64,000 nucleotides of DNA, taken from assembly GCF_900156505.1 (NCBI RefSeq), contig NZ_FTPR01000001.1, forward strand, positions 1 to 64,000, written 5' to 3'. The stretch comes from Yoonia rosea (GTDB lineage: Bacteria > Pseudomonadota > Alphaproteobacteria > Rhodobacterales > Rhodobacteraceae). This document shows positions 34,489-44,182 of the stretch, one piece after another; the stretch's first letter is position 1; each line of letters starts with the position of its first letter. Both the position numbers and the translations under genes were made by a program. Below the pieces are notes generated by a model, which saw only the letters and a program-made list of their open reading frames with translations, did no database searches and was not told the origin of the DNA.

Positions 34489-35610
34489 TTATGATACTTG
34501 CGCGTCCGAAAATAACGTCTGTCTGATTATCGCCACTGTCCGTTCGCTTTCCGCTTGGAAAACGTCACGGTGTGTAGACGCAACATCAGTTGCTTTCGAG
34601 TGAGGGGCGACATATTTCCAGAAGCCCTTTGGGTCACTGAGGAAAGTCATGCGATCAGCAGACGCGATAATTGTGATCGGATTGTTGACCGGAACGAAAG
34701 TCGCATAACGATAGGATGCGAACAGCCAAGCCTGTGCTTTGGGATTCAACTTTTGCGCCGCGTACTGACTCTTTCGACTTGTGGTTTTCAGGAACCGCTC
34801 TTCGTCTGCAAGCATGCGTTTCATATGAACCCATCGGAAGAAATCCTGCAGGAAAGGTTTGTTTTCAGACCATCGACCTGTGGTGCCAAGCGCAAAAAGG
34901 CGTGCGAAAAGTCTCGTCGTCAAAGTGGTTGCGTTTTGATAGTTCTCGTAGACTGTTCTCAGCTCCGTCGAGACGTTGGGATCAACAAGAACGACACCGC
35001 GCAATTTGCGTCCACGTTCGTTCAGCTGCCGGACCATATCCAGCGCAATCAGCCCACCCACGCAGAAAGCTGATAGATAGATTTCCCCCTCCGGCTGGAG
35101 CGTTTCGATGCGGTCACAATATGCTTTCGCAATCGCTTGGAGCGATGTCGGCGGTACCCCGTTGCCACGTATTCCGGGCATTTCGAACATCTCAATCGAA
35201 CAGAACTTATCTAAACCGTCTAGGAATTCTTTGCGCGGCATCGTGTAGCCCCGCTTCCCGTGCACAATGAAGAGAATGGGTTTTGTTTTGACTGGTGCCG
35301 CGCTCTCGTTTGTCTGTGCTGTTGCCGCAATCTTGCGCGGCGTTCCCGTATAAAAGAGCGATGAAATCTGAAATTCCTGTCCCAAGATTTCCTCAACGGC
35401 CAAGCTGATTTGCTCACCCTGAAGTGAATCCCCGCCCAAATCATAAAAATCATCATCGAGGCCGACTGGGCTGACTTTCAGAAAGGTAGAGAACGCCGTG
35501 GTGATGCGTTGCTGGATATTTGTCTCTGGGGGCGCGTATTCATTTGGGAGCCCAAGCTCATCTCGTGACACGGGACCATCTATCGCAAGATCAGAGTTGT
35601 GTTCAGTCAT
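34489..35610 (-). CDS. carrier protein-thioesterase didomain (NRPS-like)
   Basis: A 373-aa protein. Residues about 30-100 form a phosphopantetheine carrier domain with DLGGDSLQG (Ser62 is the attachment site). Residues about 110-365 form an alpha/beta-hydrolase thioesterase whose elbow reads AFCVGG, with Cys183 in place of the usual Ser; a His is in STHRDVF near the end. The first 30 residues look like the tail of an adenylation domain, as if split from a longer synthetase. The ATG overlaps the TRAP permease stop (TAATG). It probably holds and releases an acyl group activated by the downstream ligase. Confidence 0.85.
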   Translation of the reverse strand: MTEHNSDLAIDGPVSRDELGLPNEYAPPETNIQQRITTAFSTFLKVSPVGLDDDFYDLGGDSLQGEQISLAVEEILGQEFQISSLFYTGTPRKIAATAQTNESAAPVKTKPILFIVHGKRGYTMPRKEFLDGLDKFCSIEMFEMPGIRGNGVPPTSLQAIAKAYCDRIETLQPEGEIYLSAFCVGGLIALDMVRQLNERGRKLRGVVLVDPNVSTELRTVYENYQNATTLTTRLFARLFALGTTGRWSENKPFLQDFFRWVHMKRMLADEERFLKTTSRKSQYAAQKLNPKAQAWLFASYRYATFVPVNNPITIIASADRMTFLSDPKGFWKYVAPHSKATDVASTHRDVFQAESERTVAIIRQTLFSDAQVS

Positions 35611-37472
35611 TATACTTCCGTCACAGTCAGAGAGAGGGTGCGCTTCGCTTCTTTTCGGTCCCGCACACTTAGCAATACAAGCCCGGTGGCCGCCAGCAGA
35701 CGTACGGTGGGCGGCGCAACCGGCAGCATTGCTATGATGCTGAGCGCAATATAAAGCCCCGCTCGGGGCAGATTACTTGAAGGACAGGGGAATTCGCCAA
35801 TCGTCCGCGAAAGCGCAGCGATCCCTATCAGGCATGTCACCGCCGTTATCACGATTTCAGAAAGGGTCCCGATCATCAAGAGCGCCGGGTTCACGACAAA
35901 AAGAAACGGCAGGAAAAAAAGGGTCCAACCGAACCGCATGGCCTGAAGGCTGGTTCTCCAGAAAGATGCATTCGCGAGTCCACTTGCGGCAAGGCAAGCG
36001 ATTGCGACCGGTGGCGTAATCATGGATAACATAGCGCAATAGAACACGAAAAGATGCGCGGCAATCGGCGCAAGGCCGAGGTTGACCAAGCTCGGTGCAA
36101 TAAGCGTTCCGACAACCGCATAAACCGCCGTCGTTGCCAGTCCAATACCAAGAATATAGGACGCAACACCGGCAGCCAACAAAGCAAGAGCCAGATTGTT
36201 CTCGGCAAGGGCCTCAATACCCACCGCTGCGGCAACCCCGAGACCGCTGTAGCTGACCACACCGAGCAAGATCCCAATGACAGCGCTTGTTGCAACGATA
36301 CGTGCCGCCACATCCCCAGCTTCGACAAGCTTCTGGAAAAGCTCTTTCAGGGTCCCCCGAAAACCTTTGCGCCCAAAAGCAAGTACGATGCATGCACCCG
36401 ATGCCAGCACTGCTCCGGTGTTGGGTGCGTAGGGCATCGTGATCACCGCGAAGATAATCAAGAATATCGGAACCAACGTAAAAAGAGCTTCGATCAGAGT
36501 CTGGCGCAGCGGCATCGGCTCGACTTTGAACCCAATGAGGTTCAATCGACGCGAGAAGCCGTCAATCTGGAAAAAGAGTGCCACGAAATACAACAGGCCG
36601 GGCAGGGCTGCAGCAGTTATGATATCGCGGTAGGGTATGCCCGCGATTTCCACCATCAGGAATGCCGCGATCCCCATAACAGGCGGAAGAATCTGTCCAC
36701 CTGTTGATGCGACCGCTTCGATGGCCGCGGCCTGATGCGCTGGAAGACCTATTTTTCGCATCATAGGGATCGAAAAATTCCCCGACGTGACAACATTTGC
36801 TGTCGTGCTCCCACTGATCGAGCCAAATAGGCCCGAGGCAACGGCCGCCACCTTAACTGCGCTTCCTGCCCCATTCGCGGAAATCCGCTGTGCAAGATGT
36901 TCGAAAAACCGCGTGCCGCCCATCAGTTCGAACATTTTGCCAAAAACGATGAAGACCACTACCACAACGGACACGATGCGTAGCGCCTGACCGACAATCG
37001 CATCTCCGCCGTATGCGATATAGACAGTATACGTACCAAGCGAGAATGGCGGCGCACTGATGGGTTGTGGCAGGTAGCGGGCCAGAGCGCCGAAAACCAG
37101 AACCGCGGATACAAAAGCGGTCATCATTGCGCCCGTCACGCGATAGCATGCAAGCAAGCTCAGCGCGACGAGCGTACCTGCCAACAAGATGACTTGCGCA
37201 TCTCCGCTGAACATCAGCAAGACGAGTTTTTCCATACTCACGGCTGAGAACACCGCGACGACCAACGCCAAGGCTGCCAGAATGTAGTCATAAGAACGGA
37301 CCGGGCGTCCGCGCGGCGACAGAAAAACGAGTGCAGTAGCGAGACCAAACTCAACGACGACAAATTGGTCCAAAAGGAACATTGATCGAATGCCTGCCAG
37401 CCATTCAATCGCCCAGAGGACAGGAAGCAAAGCGACCAATATCCCCAGGGTGTTCCTTATCAGGGTCAGCAC
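35610..37472 (-). CDS. TRAP transporter fused permease (TAXI type)
   Basis: A 620-aa inner-membrane protein with about 16 or more hydrophobic segments, the size and pattern of fused DctQ-DctM permeases of the TAXI-TRAP group (GSISGSTTANVVTSGNFSIP is a DctM signature). It moves a substrate, usually a carboxylate, with sodium or protons. The start is GTG, 12 nt after the binding-protein gene, and its stop overlaps the carrier-thioesterase start. Confidence 0.88.
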   Translation of the reverse strand: MLTLIRNTLGILVALLPVLWAIEWLAGIRSMFLLDQFVVVEFGLATALVFLSPRGRPVRSYDYILAALALVVAVFSAVSMEKLVLLMFSGDAQVILLAGTLVALSLLACYRVTGAMMTAFVSAVLVFGALARYLPQPISAPPFSLGTYTVYIAYGGDAIVGQALRIVSVVVVVFIVFGKMFELMGGTRFFEHLAQRISANGAGSAVKVAAVASGLFGSISGSTTANVVTSGNFSIPMMRKIGLPAHQAAAIEAVASTGGQILPPVMGIAAFLMVEIAGIPYRDIITAAALPGLLYFVALFFQIDGFSRRLNLIGFKVEPMPLRQTLIEALFTLVPIFLIIFAVITMPYAPNTGAVLASGACIVLAFGRKGFRGTLKELFQKLVEAGDVAARIVATSAVIGILLGVVSYSGLGVAAAVGIEALAENNLALALLAAGVASYILGIGLATTAVYAVVGTLIAPSLVNLGLAPIAAHLFVFYCAMLSMITPPVAIACLAASGLANASFWRTSLQAMRFGWTLFFLPFLFVVNPALLMIGTLSEIVITAVTCLIGIAALSRTIGEFPCPSSNLPRAGLYIALSIIAMLPVAPPTVRLLAATGLVLLSVRDRKEAKRTLSLTVTEV

Positions 37473-37484
37473 CTGCCTTGTGTC

Positions 37485-38429
37485 CTATTTGCTGAAAGAG
37501 TCCAAAGCTGCCGGATGAAAGGGTATTCCAATGTCACGCTGGGCCGTATCAACGCTGTAATCGGCAAAGGCGCGGACGGTGAGAGCAATAACATCCTTAC
37601 CTGACATAAGAGCGTCCAGAGCCTTCGCCACGACCTCGTCTGGTGTCTGCTCTGACGTATAAATGTAGTAGTCATAGGTGAGCGCGAAGCTGTCATCTGA
37701 CACGCCAAGTATGTTGGACGATGCCAAGACTGGATCGATCCGTGCAACAGGTACAAACTCCTGTACGCGTGTTTCTGCCTCAGCGTCGTTGCCCAAACCA
37801 AGAATGCGCACCCCACCCACGTTTTCTGCAATTCGCGCGTCACGACCGGATCCAAGCACACCAATCATGGCGTCCGTGCGTCCTGCTTCGAATGCAGCCG
37901 CCATATCACCAAAACTCGCAACATTGATTTGATTGACGTCTTCATAGGATAGGTCACCTGATGCCAGCATCGCGCCGATCAGCAGTTCACCTGTTGCGGT
38001 TGAGCCGAAGCCAGAAGGAACATTGCGCCCTGTCATGTCTGCAAGCGAATAAATGTCGCTGTCTGCACGCACCATCAGACCCATCCGCATGGGATAAAGG
38101 GCTGAAACGATGCGCAGGCCATCAATCGGAGAGCCTTCAAAAGAAACAGTGCCAGTGTCTGCCATTGCAAGCTCATAGGCGTTGGCCAGTCCAAAAGTCA
38201 CCTGACCACTTGCAACAACGGGAATTGCTTGTGTTGTGCTTGTGAATGGTGTGACCCTGATATCAAACTCAGATCCCGCACCGGCCTCTGCGATTGCCAG
38301 CCCGAGGTTGTAGACCGTACCCCCGGGGGACGATGTCGCAAGCGACGCTTCTTGTGCTGACAAGTTCGTCGCGGACAAACAAAGGGCGAAGCAGAGAGCA
38401 GTAGGCTTGATAGCAAATCTGGATAGCAT
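37485..38429 (-). CDS. TAXI-family TRAP substrate-binding protein
   Basis: A 314-aa secreted binding protein with a signal peptide (about 1-25, ending near LSAQEA) and the TAXI start LATSSPGGTVYNLG. It delivers the ligand to the fused permease encoded directly downstream. It is the first gene of the operon that goes on to the carrier-thioesterase and the adenylating enzyme. Confidence 0.88.
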   Translation of the reverse strand: MLSRFAIKPTALCFALCLSATNLSAQEASLATSSPGGTVYNLGLAIAEAGAGSEFDIRVTPFTSTTQAIPVVASGQVTFGLANAYELAMADTGTVSFEGSPIDGLRIVSALYPMRMGLMVRADSDIYSLADMTGRNVPSGFGSTATGELLIGAMLASGDLSYEDVNQINVASFGDMAAAFEAGRTDAMIGVLGSGRDARIAENVGGVRILGLGNDAEAETRVQEFVPVARIDPVLASSNILGVSDDSFALTYDYYIYTSEQTPDEVVAKALDALMSGKDVIALTVRAFADYSVDTAQRDIGIPFHPAALDSFSK

Positions 38430-38667
38430 GTCTAATTCCTGATAGGTTGCGGAAATTTAGCGCACTCATTGGTGGAGGCAATAGTGCTTTACGTAGCGTA
38501 ACTAGTGCTACACTTCTGCCCAGCTTGCAATGGTCAACGCGTATTTTAGCGAATTAACGGCTTTGGTTAGCATGGTTCGCTGCACCAGAACGGTTCGGTG
38601 ACACGCTTGTTTCATTCTCGCAGATGGCTGGGCAGTTGGCGCGCGCGGCGAGACCTCTAAACCAAGG

Positions 38668-40470
38668 TTATGTTACATCTGGGTGCCCGCCAAACTGCAC
38701 GTCGTAAAGCCTTTTGAACTTCCCCTCGGCTGCAATGAGCTCAGGGATGCTTCCCCGTTCGACGATTTCGCCGGCCTCAAGGTAACAGATTTGGTCGGCA
38801 TTCATGACAGTCGACAGGCGGTGTGCGATCACGATCGTCGTGACCCCGCGGGTAATCGTTTCTAGCGCATCACGTACGAGAACCTCGGAATGGCTGTCCA
38901 AAGCGCTGGTCGCTTCGTCCAACAAAAGGATAGGCGCCTTCCGTAGCACTGCGCGCGCGATTGAGAGGCGCTGACGCTGGCCGCCGGACAAAAACGATCC
39001 GTTCTCACCAATCGCGGTGTCATAACCTTCGGGCATTTTCTCGATGAACTCATGCGCATTGGCGATCTTGGCGGCGGCAATCGCTTCTTCTGCAGTTGCG
39101 GTCGTCCGCGCCATCAGCAGGTTATCCATGATCGTGCCCGCGAAAAGGAAAGTATCCTGCCCGACAAACGCGATTTGTTCACGCAATGACGTGAATGTTG
39201 TGTTCCGGATGTCCTGGCCGTCAATCATCACCGCGCCTTCGGTCGGGTCGTATAGGCGCAAAATGAGGTTCAGAAGGGTAGACTTCCCACCGCCAGACGG
39301 TCCGACGAGGGCGGTGGTCTTGCCCGGCGGGAAGGTGGCATTCACTGATTTCAAGACCTTCTCGCCGTCGCCATACCCAAAGCTCACATTCTTCAACATC
39401 ACTTCACCCGGCCCTGATTTCAAAGGCATGGCATCGGGGGCCTCAAGCATGGTCTGAGGGGCATCGAGCAGTTCATACATCATCTTGATGCCGATCATGC
39501 TTCGCTCAATGACGACCCGCATCTTGGATAGGCGGCTCGCTGGCTCATAGGACATCAAGAAAGCAGTAACAAATGACATCAACTCACCTGCGGTGCCGGG
39601 CTTTTGCCCAAAGATGTCGACCGCGCTCAGAATAACGATTGATGCAATTGCGAGGCCTGCGACAGTATCAAGCAGCGGCATGGTCGCTGATTGTAACTGG
39701 ATCATGCGGTTATTCCGGCTCTCCACCTGACGGACCGCAATCTCCATACGGTCGGCCATGCGGGGCTCCAGCCCAAAAGCCTTGACGACACGCGCGCCCA
39801 AGGACGTTTCTTGAACGACCTTGATGATCTCACCCATGCTGGTCATTTCTTGTTTCATCACTTCACGCACCGTTTTGAGAATGCGTTGGATGCCCAGCAC
39901 AACGATCGGTGCGATAACGAGACTCACGAGTGACAGAATGGGTTGCTGATAAAACATCACGCAAAGCAGCCCGATCAGCGTCAACAAATCACGCACAAAT
40001 CCACTGACAATCGTGTCAATTGCGCGGCGTGCGGCTTCGGCGCTCCTTGTGACCCGCAACAGCAGATCAGAAGATTGGTTTTCGTTGAAAAACGCCACAC
40101 CTTGCGCCAGCATCCGGTGGTAAATCTGCATCTGCTTTTGCGCTACGATGCGATTTCCCGCGCGCGCCATGAGCACGGCCTGAATATACATGGCTATTCC
40201 GCGAAAAGCGAAAATGAACGCGACACCGACACCCACCGCCATGACTTGACCGCGGTTTTCCGGTGTCGACAGTGCATCAACGATCTGTCCCATCATCCAG
40301 GCGGATGCCGCTGTCGCGGCCGCGACCAGAACCATTGCACCGGCCGCCGCGAGATATTTCCACCTATGTTCCTGAAAGCTTTCGAGCAGCAGGCGGGTTA
40401 GCAACTTGTCCGCTGGGAGGCGCGCAAGCCATCTATCGTACCATTTCAATCGATTAGCCTTCGTTTGCAC
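38668..40470 (-). CDS. MsbA-type ABC exporter
   Basis: A 600-aa half-transporter with an N-terminal six-helix exporter domain and a C-terminal ATPase: Walker A GPSGGGKST, Q-loop FVGQDTFLF, signature LSGGQRQRL, Walker B ILLLDEATSALD and switch AHRLST. Family members flip lipids, LPS precursors or peptides. The start is GTG at 40470; no better ATG is near. It is apparently a single-gene unit. Confidence 0.87.
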   Translation of the reverse strand: MQTKANRLKWYDRWLARLPADKLLTRLLLESFQEHRWKYLAAAGAMVLVAAATAASAWMMGQIVDALSTPENRGQVMAVGVGVAFIFAFRGIAMYIQAVLMARAGNRIVAQKQMQIYHRMLAQGVAFFNENQSSDLLLRVTRSAEAARRAIDTIVSGFVRDLLTLIGLLCVMFYQQPILSLVSLVIAPIVVLGIQRILKTVREVMKQEMTSMGEIIKVVQETSLGARVVKAFGLEPRMADRMEIAVRQVESRNNRMIQLQSATMPLLDTVAGLAIASIVILSAVDIFGQKPGTAGELMSFVTAFLMSYEPASRLSKMRVVIERSMIGIKMMYELLDAPQTMLEAPDAMPLKSGPGEVMLKNVSFGYGDGEKVLKSVNATFPPGKTTALVGPSGGGKSTLLNLILRLYDPTEGAVMIDGQDIRNTTFTSLREQIAFVGQDTFLFAGTIMDNLLMARTTATAEEAIAAAKIANAHEFIEKMPEGYDTAIGENGSFLSGGQRQRLSIARAVLRKAPILLLDEATSALDSHSEVLVRDALETITRGVTTIVIAHRLSTVMNADQICYLEAGEIVERGSIPELIAAEGKFKRLYDVQFGGHPDVT

Positions 40471-40953
40471 TTTAGTACAACCTCGTCGTGCTTACACCTG
40501 CAGGCGGCGTAGCAGCTTCGCGCAATTCAGTCTATGCGTTCACTCCGGTGTCGGGATATGATTGTCTCGCATCTTTCTGTCGCAAGCTGTGATATACAGG
40601 GCGTTGACGCAAGTTGGTGCGCTGAGGGGGGCTCTCTTTCAGCGACGCCTGACTGCTAATTGTCAGCTCGCTCGGAAGCTTTGGGCGTCTTCATTCAGGA
40701 CCAGTCGTGGGTTCGGTTGAGGTGCGTGCGCCCAGCTCAAACAGAAATCCAAACCCCAAGAAAACAAAGCAATTGTCATTCAACGATCTGGGGAAATGTG
40801 TAGGTGCCGCATCAAAGGATGCTGGCGTGATCAATTTATTTTTATAGGCATTTGCCAATAAATCCCACGTTTTGCGCCGAAAAAATGCATTTCGCTCTTT
40901 TCAAGCTGGCCAGTTTTACCCACAAGTAAATGGTTAAAACACGGGGAGTTACT
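40471..40953. other. intergenic region between divergent genes
   Basis: About 480 nt between the exporter (minus) and the mnh operon (plus). It should hold promoters for both. I see no supported gene, tRNA or clear repeat. The right end has A/T-rich stretches before the mnhA Shine-Dalgarno site. Confidence 0.4.
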
Positions 40954-43824
40954 GTGTCTCTCTTTATCATCGTTGCATTGCCATTCTTTGGTGCTCTGTT
41001 GCCTGGATTGATGAATCCTGCGGGCAGGACAGCCTGTGCGGGCGTCACTTTCACCGTTACATTGGCCGCCTTTGTTGGTTTGCTGACCAACTTGCCTGCA
41101 ATCTTGTCTGGGCAAGTCGTGACCGCAGGTATCGACTGGATGCCGGCACTTGGCCTGAATTTCACACTGATGCTTGACGCTTTGGGCTTCTTTTTCGCCC
41201 TTTTGATTCTTGGCATCGGGCTGCTCGTCATTGCTTATGCGCGGCAGTATCTGAGCCGGAGCGACAACATGGGTGAGTTTTTCACCTATTTGCTGCTGTT
41301 TCAGGGCGCGATGGTCGGGATCGTACTGAGCGACAACATCCTTCTGTTGCTGATTTTCTGGGAGCTCACCTCGCTCTCGTCATTCTTGTTGATCGGGTAT
41401 TGGAAGCATCTACCCGCAGGACGGCAGGGGGCGCGCATGGCGTTGGCCGTGACCGGGATGGGCGGGCTTGCGATGATCGGTGGCATGCTGATCCTTGGCC
41501 AGATCGTGGGCAGTTATGATCTGAGTGTTATCCTTCAGAACCGTGACCTGATACAGGCAGACCCGCTTTATCTGCCCGCGCTCATCCTGATTTTGCTGGG
41601 GTGCTTTGCGAAATCCGCGCAATTCCCGTTTCACTTCTGGCTACCGCACGCGATGGCCGCGCCGACGCCGGTGTCAGCCTATCTTCACTCCGCGACCATG
41701 GTGAAAGCCGGTATTTTCCTGATGGCACGTATGTGGCCCGTTTTGTCAGGCACGAACGAATGGTTTGTGATCGTCACCACGGCGGGCTTGGTGACCATGG
41801 TCTTGGGTGCCGTGATTGCGCTGTTCAAACATGACCTGAAGGCGCTGCTGGCGTTTTCAACCGTCAGCCATCTGGGTCTGATTACCATGCTCTTGGGAAC
41901 CGGCACGGCGTTCGGGGCAATGGCGGCGGTGTTTCACATCCTGAACCACGCAACCTTCAAGGCGGCTTTGTTTATGTCCGCCGGCATTATCGATCACGAG
42001 GCCCATACGCGTGACATCAGGCGCTTGGGAGGCTTGCGCAGCCTGATGCCTGTGACCTTCATCATTGTCTCGCTCGCGGCTTTGTCGATGGCCGGCATCC
42101 CGTTGCTCAACGGCTTCTTGTCCAAAGAAATGATGCTGGAAGAGGCCAACCACACGGTTCTGTTCAGCAGCCCGTGGTTGGTGCCCGTGCTCGCGACGAT
42201 CGGCGCGTTGTTCTCGGCGGCTTATTCCTTCCGCCTGATCAGCCATGTCTTCTTTGGTCCGGTGCGCGATGATTATCCGGCCAAGCCGCATGATCCGCCT
42301 GCGGGCATGTGGTTGCCGCCTGCGCTCCTGATTATTCCCGTCGTGCTGATCGGTGTGGCCCCGTTCCTTGCCGAGCCATTCGTCAAACTGGTGACGGCTG
42401 CGGTGCTGGGCGATGCTGCGGAATTGCCGTCGGCGCATCTAAAACTCTGGCATGGTCTGGTACCGGCGCTTTATATGTCGGTCATTGCCGTTGTCGGCGG
42501 TTTGACCATGCTTGCCGTCTTCAAGCCTGCCTTGCGCGTCTGGGATGCTTTGCCGCGTCCCGAGGCGAAAACGATTTTTGATGCAATTATTGCAGGGGCG
42601 GTCAAGCTGGCAGAGATGCTGGTCCTGCCGTTGCATAACGGTGCATTTTCCCGCTACGCGGCAATCGGGACCGTCACAATTGTCGTTGCAGGCTATTATG
42701 CGTGGACGACTGGTACCGTCGGTGAACCGGTCTATGCGTTGCAGACGGCAGACCCCGTTCTGATCTCCGGATGGGGGATGCTGGTCGCCGCGACCATCGG
42801 CATGGTGTTCTTGCACCGCAACCGCTTCCTGTCACTGATCCTGATCGGGATCGTCGGGCTGATGGTCTCAATCGGGTTTGTCTTCCTCAGCGCCCCCGAT
42901 CTTGCGATGACCCAGTTTACGGTCGAGGTCGTGACAATCATTCTGATGCTGCTTGCCTTGAACTTTTTGCCCAACCGGACGCCTGTTGAAAGCAGCGTAC
43001 TGCGTCGGATGCGGGACGCGGCGGTGGCTTTAGCCGGTGGATTGGCGAGCTTCGCGCTGGCTTACTATTACATCCTGCGTGATCCGGTGAGTACGTCGAT
43101 TTCCGAGTTCCATCTCGCGAATTCCTACAAAGGCGGCGGCGGCACCAATGTGGTGAACGTCATTCTGGTCGACTTCCGTGGCTTTGATACTTTTGGCGAG
43201 ATCATCGTACTCAGTATCGCAGCCTTGCTTATCTATGCACTGACGGAAACCTTGCTCGACGGGCCCGTTCGGGCGCGGCTGTTGAACCGCAAACCTGATC
43301 AGCCGCAGGCAGGGGGTGTCCACCCGATGATGATGGTGGTTCTGACGCGGGTGATGATGCCGATCGTGATGATGGTGGGCTTTTACATCTTCCTGAGCGG
43401 TCACAACGAGCCGGGCGGCGGGTTTATCGCGGGTCTGATCGTGTCGATCGGTGTTGTGATGCAATATATGGCCAGCGGTTTTTCATGGGCGTCCGCGCGG
43501 TTGAGGTACCCGTATCACGGGGTGATCGGGGCAGGGGTGCTTGTCGCAGGTCTGACCGGTATCGGATCGTGGTTTGTCGATAAACCGTTCCTGACATCGG
43601 CTTTCACCTATGTCCGCATCCCGCCCTTTGAGAAATTCGAACTGGCGACAGCGGCCCTGTTCGATGTTGGCGTGTTCCTTTCAGTTGTGGGTGCGGTGAT
43701 GTTGTCACTCGAAAGCTTCTCACGGTTGGCACGCCGCTCTGAGTCAATTGAAAGCGAATACCCGATGGATATTGATCCTTCGCGACAAGACCTGCCCACC
43801 CAGACAACGCGGGGGGGTGTGTAA
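40954..43824 (+). CDS. mnhA: Na+(K+)/H+ antiporter subunit A, fused A-B type
   Basis: A 956-aa membrane protein. The first about 770 residues match MnhA/MrpA, with the NuoL-like core and conserved Glu/Lys helices. The C-terminal about 150 residues (FYIFLSGHNEPGGGFIAGL) match MnhB, so subunit B is fused, as in many alphaproteobacteria. GGGGAG lies 6 nt upstream of GTG 40954; an ATG at 40930 has no such site. The Mrp/Mnh complex expels sodium or potassium in exchange for protons and helps pH and salt tolerance in sea water. Confidence 0.92.
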   Translation: MSLFIIVALPFFGALLPGLMNPAGRTACAGVTFTVTLAAFVGLLTNLPAILSGQVVTAGIDWMPALGLNFTLMLDALGFFFALLILGIGLLVIAYARQYLSRSDNMGEFFTYLLLFQGAMVGIVLSDNILLLLIFWELTSLSSFLLIGYWKHLPAGRQGARMALAVTGMGGLAMIGGMLILGQIVGSYDLSVILQNRDLIQADPLYLPALILILLGCFAKSAQFPFHFWLPHAMAAPTPVSAYLHSATMVKAGIFLMARMWPVLSGTNEWFVIVTTAGLVTMVLGAVIALFKHDLKALLAFSTVSHLGLITMLLGTGTAFGAMAAVFHILNHATFKAALFMSAGIIDHEAHTRDIRRLGGLRSLMPVTFIIVSLAALSMAGIPLLNGFLSKEMMLEEANHTVLFSSPWLVPVLATIGALFSAAYSFRLISHVFFGPVRDDYPAKPHDPPAGMWLPPALLIIPVVLIGVAPFLAEPFVKLVTAAVLGDAAELPSAHLKLWHGLVPALYMSVIAVVGGLTMLAVFKPALRVWDALPRPEAKTIFDAIIAGAVKLAEMLVLPLHNGAFSRYAAIGTVTIVVAGYYAWTTGTVGEPVYALQTADPVLISGWGMLVAATIGMVFLHRNRFLSLILIGIVGLMVSIGFVFLSAPDLAMTQFTVEVVTIILMLLALNFLPNRTPVESSVLRRMRDAAVALAGGLASFALAYYYILRDPVSTSISEFHLANSYKGGGGTNVVNVILVDFRGFDTFGEIIVLSIAALLIYALTETLLDGPVRARLLNRKPDQPQAGGVHPMMMVVLTRVMMPIVMMVGFYIFLSGHNEPGGGFIAGLIVSIGVVMQYMASGFSWASARLRYPYHGVIGAGVLVAGLTGIGSWFVDKPFLTSAFTYVRIPPFEKFELATAALFDVGVFLSVVGAVMLSLESFSRLARRSESIESEYPMDIDPSRQDLPTQTTRGGV

Positions 43825-43825
43825 C

Positions 43826-44182
43826 ATGGAATTTCTGATTGCATCCGCTATTGGTGTGATGACCGCCGCGGGGATTTACCTCGTGCTGCGGCTGCGGACT
43901 TTCCCCGTGATCTTGGGGATTTCGCTACTCACTTATGCGGTGAATGTGTTCTTGTTCACCTCGGGCCGCGTGATCGTCGGTGCACCACCTGTCCTGCGCG
44001 ACAATGTCACGACCTACACAGACCCGTTGCCACAGGCCTTGGTCCTGACGGCGATTGTGATTTCCTTTGGCATGACGGCGGTGGTCGTCATGATTGGCTT
44101 GGGTGCGTTCCTTGGCTCTGATGATGACCATGTGGATGATCAACACGAAACACCCAAAGACAAGCCGGAGGGTTCAGCATGA
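43826..44182 (+). CDS. mnhC: Na+/H+ antiporter subunit C
   Basis: A 118-aa three-helix protein of the MnhC/NuoK family (GIYLVLRLRTFPVILGISL). It starts 1 nt after the mnhA stop and overlaps mnhD by ATGA. A hydrophilic Asp/His-rich tail is at the C-terminus. Confidence 0.92.
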   Translation: MEFLIASAIGVMTAAGIYLVLRLRTFPVILGISLLTYAVNVFLFTSGRVIVGAPPVLRDNVTTYTDPLPQALVLTAIVISFGMTAVVVMIGLGAFLGSDDDHVDDQHETPKDKPEGSA

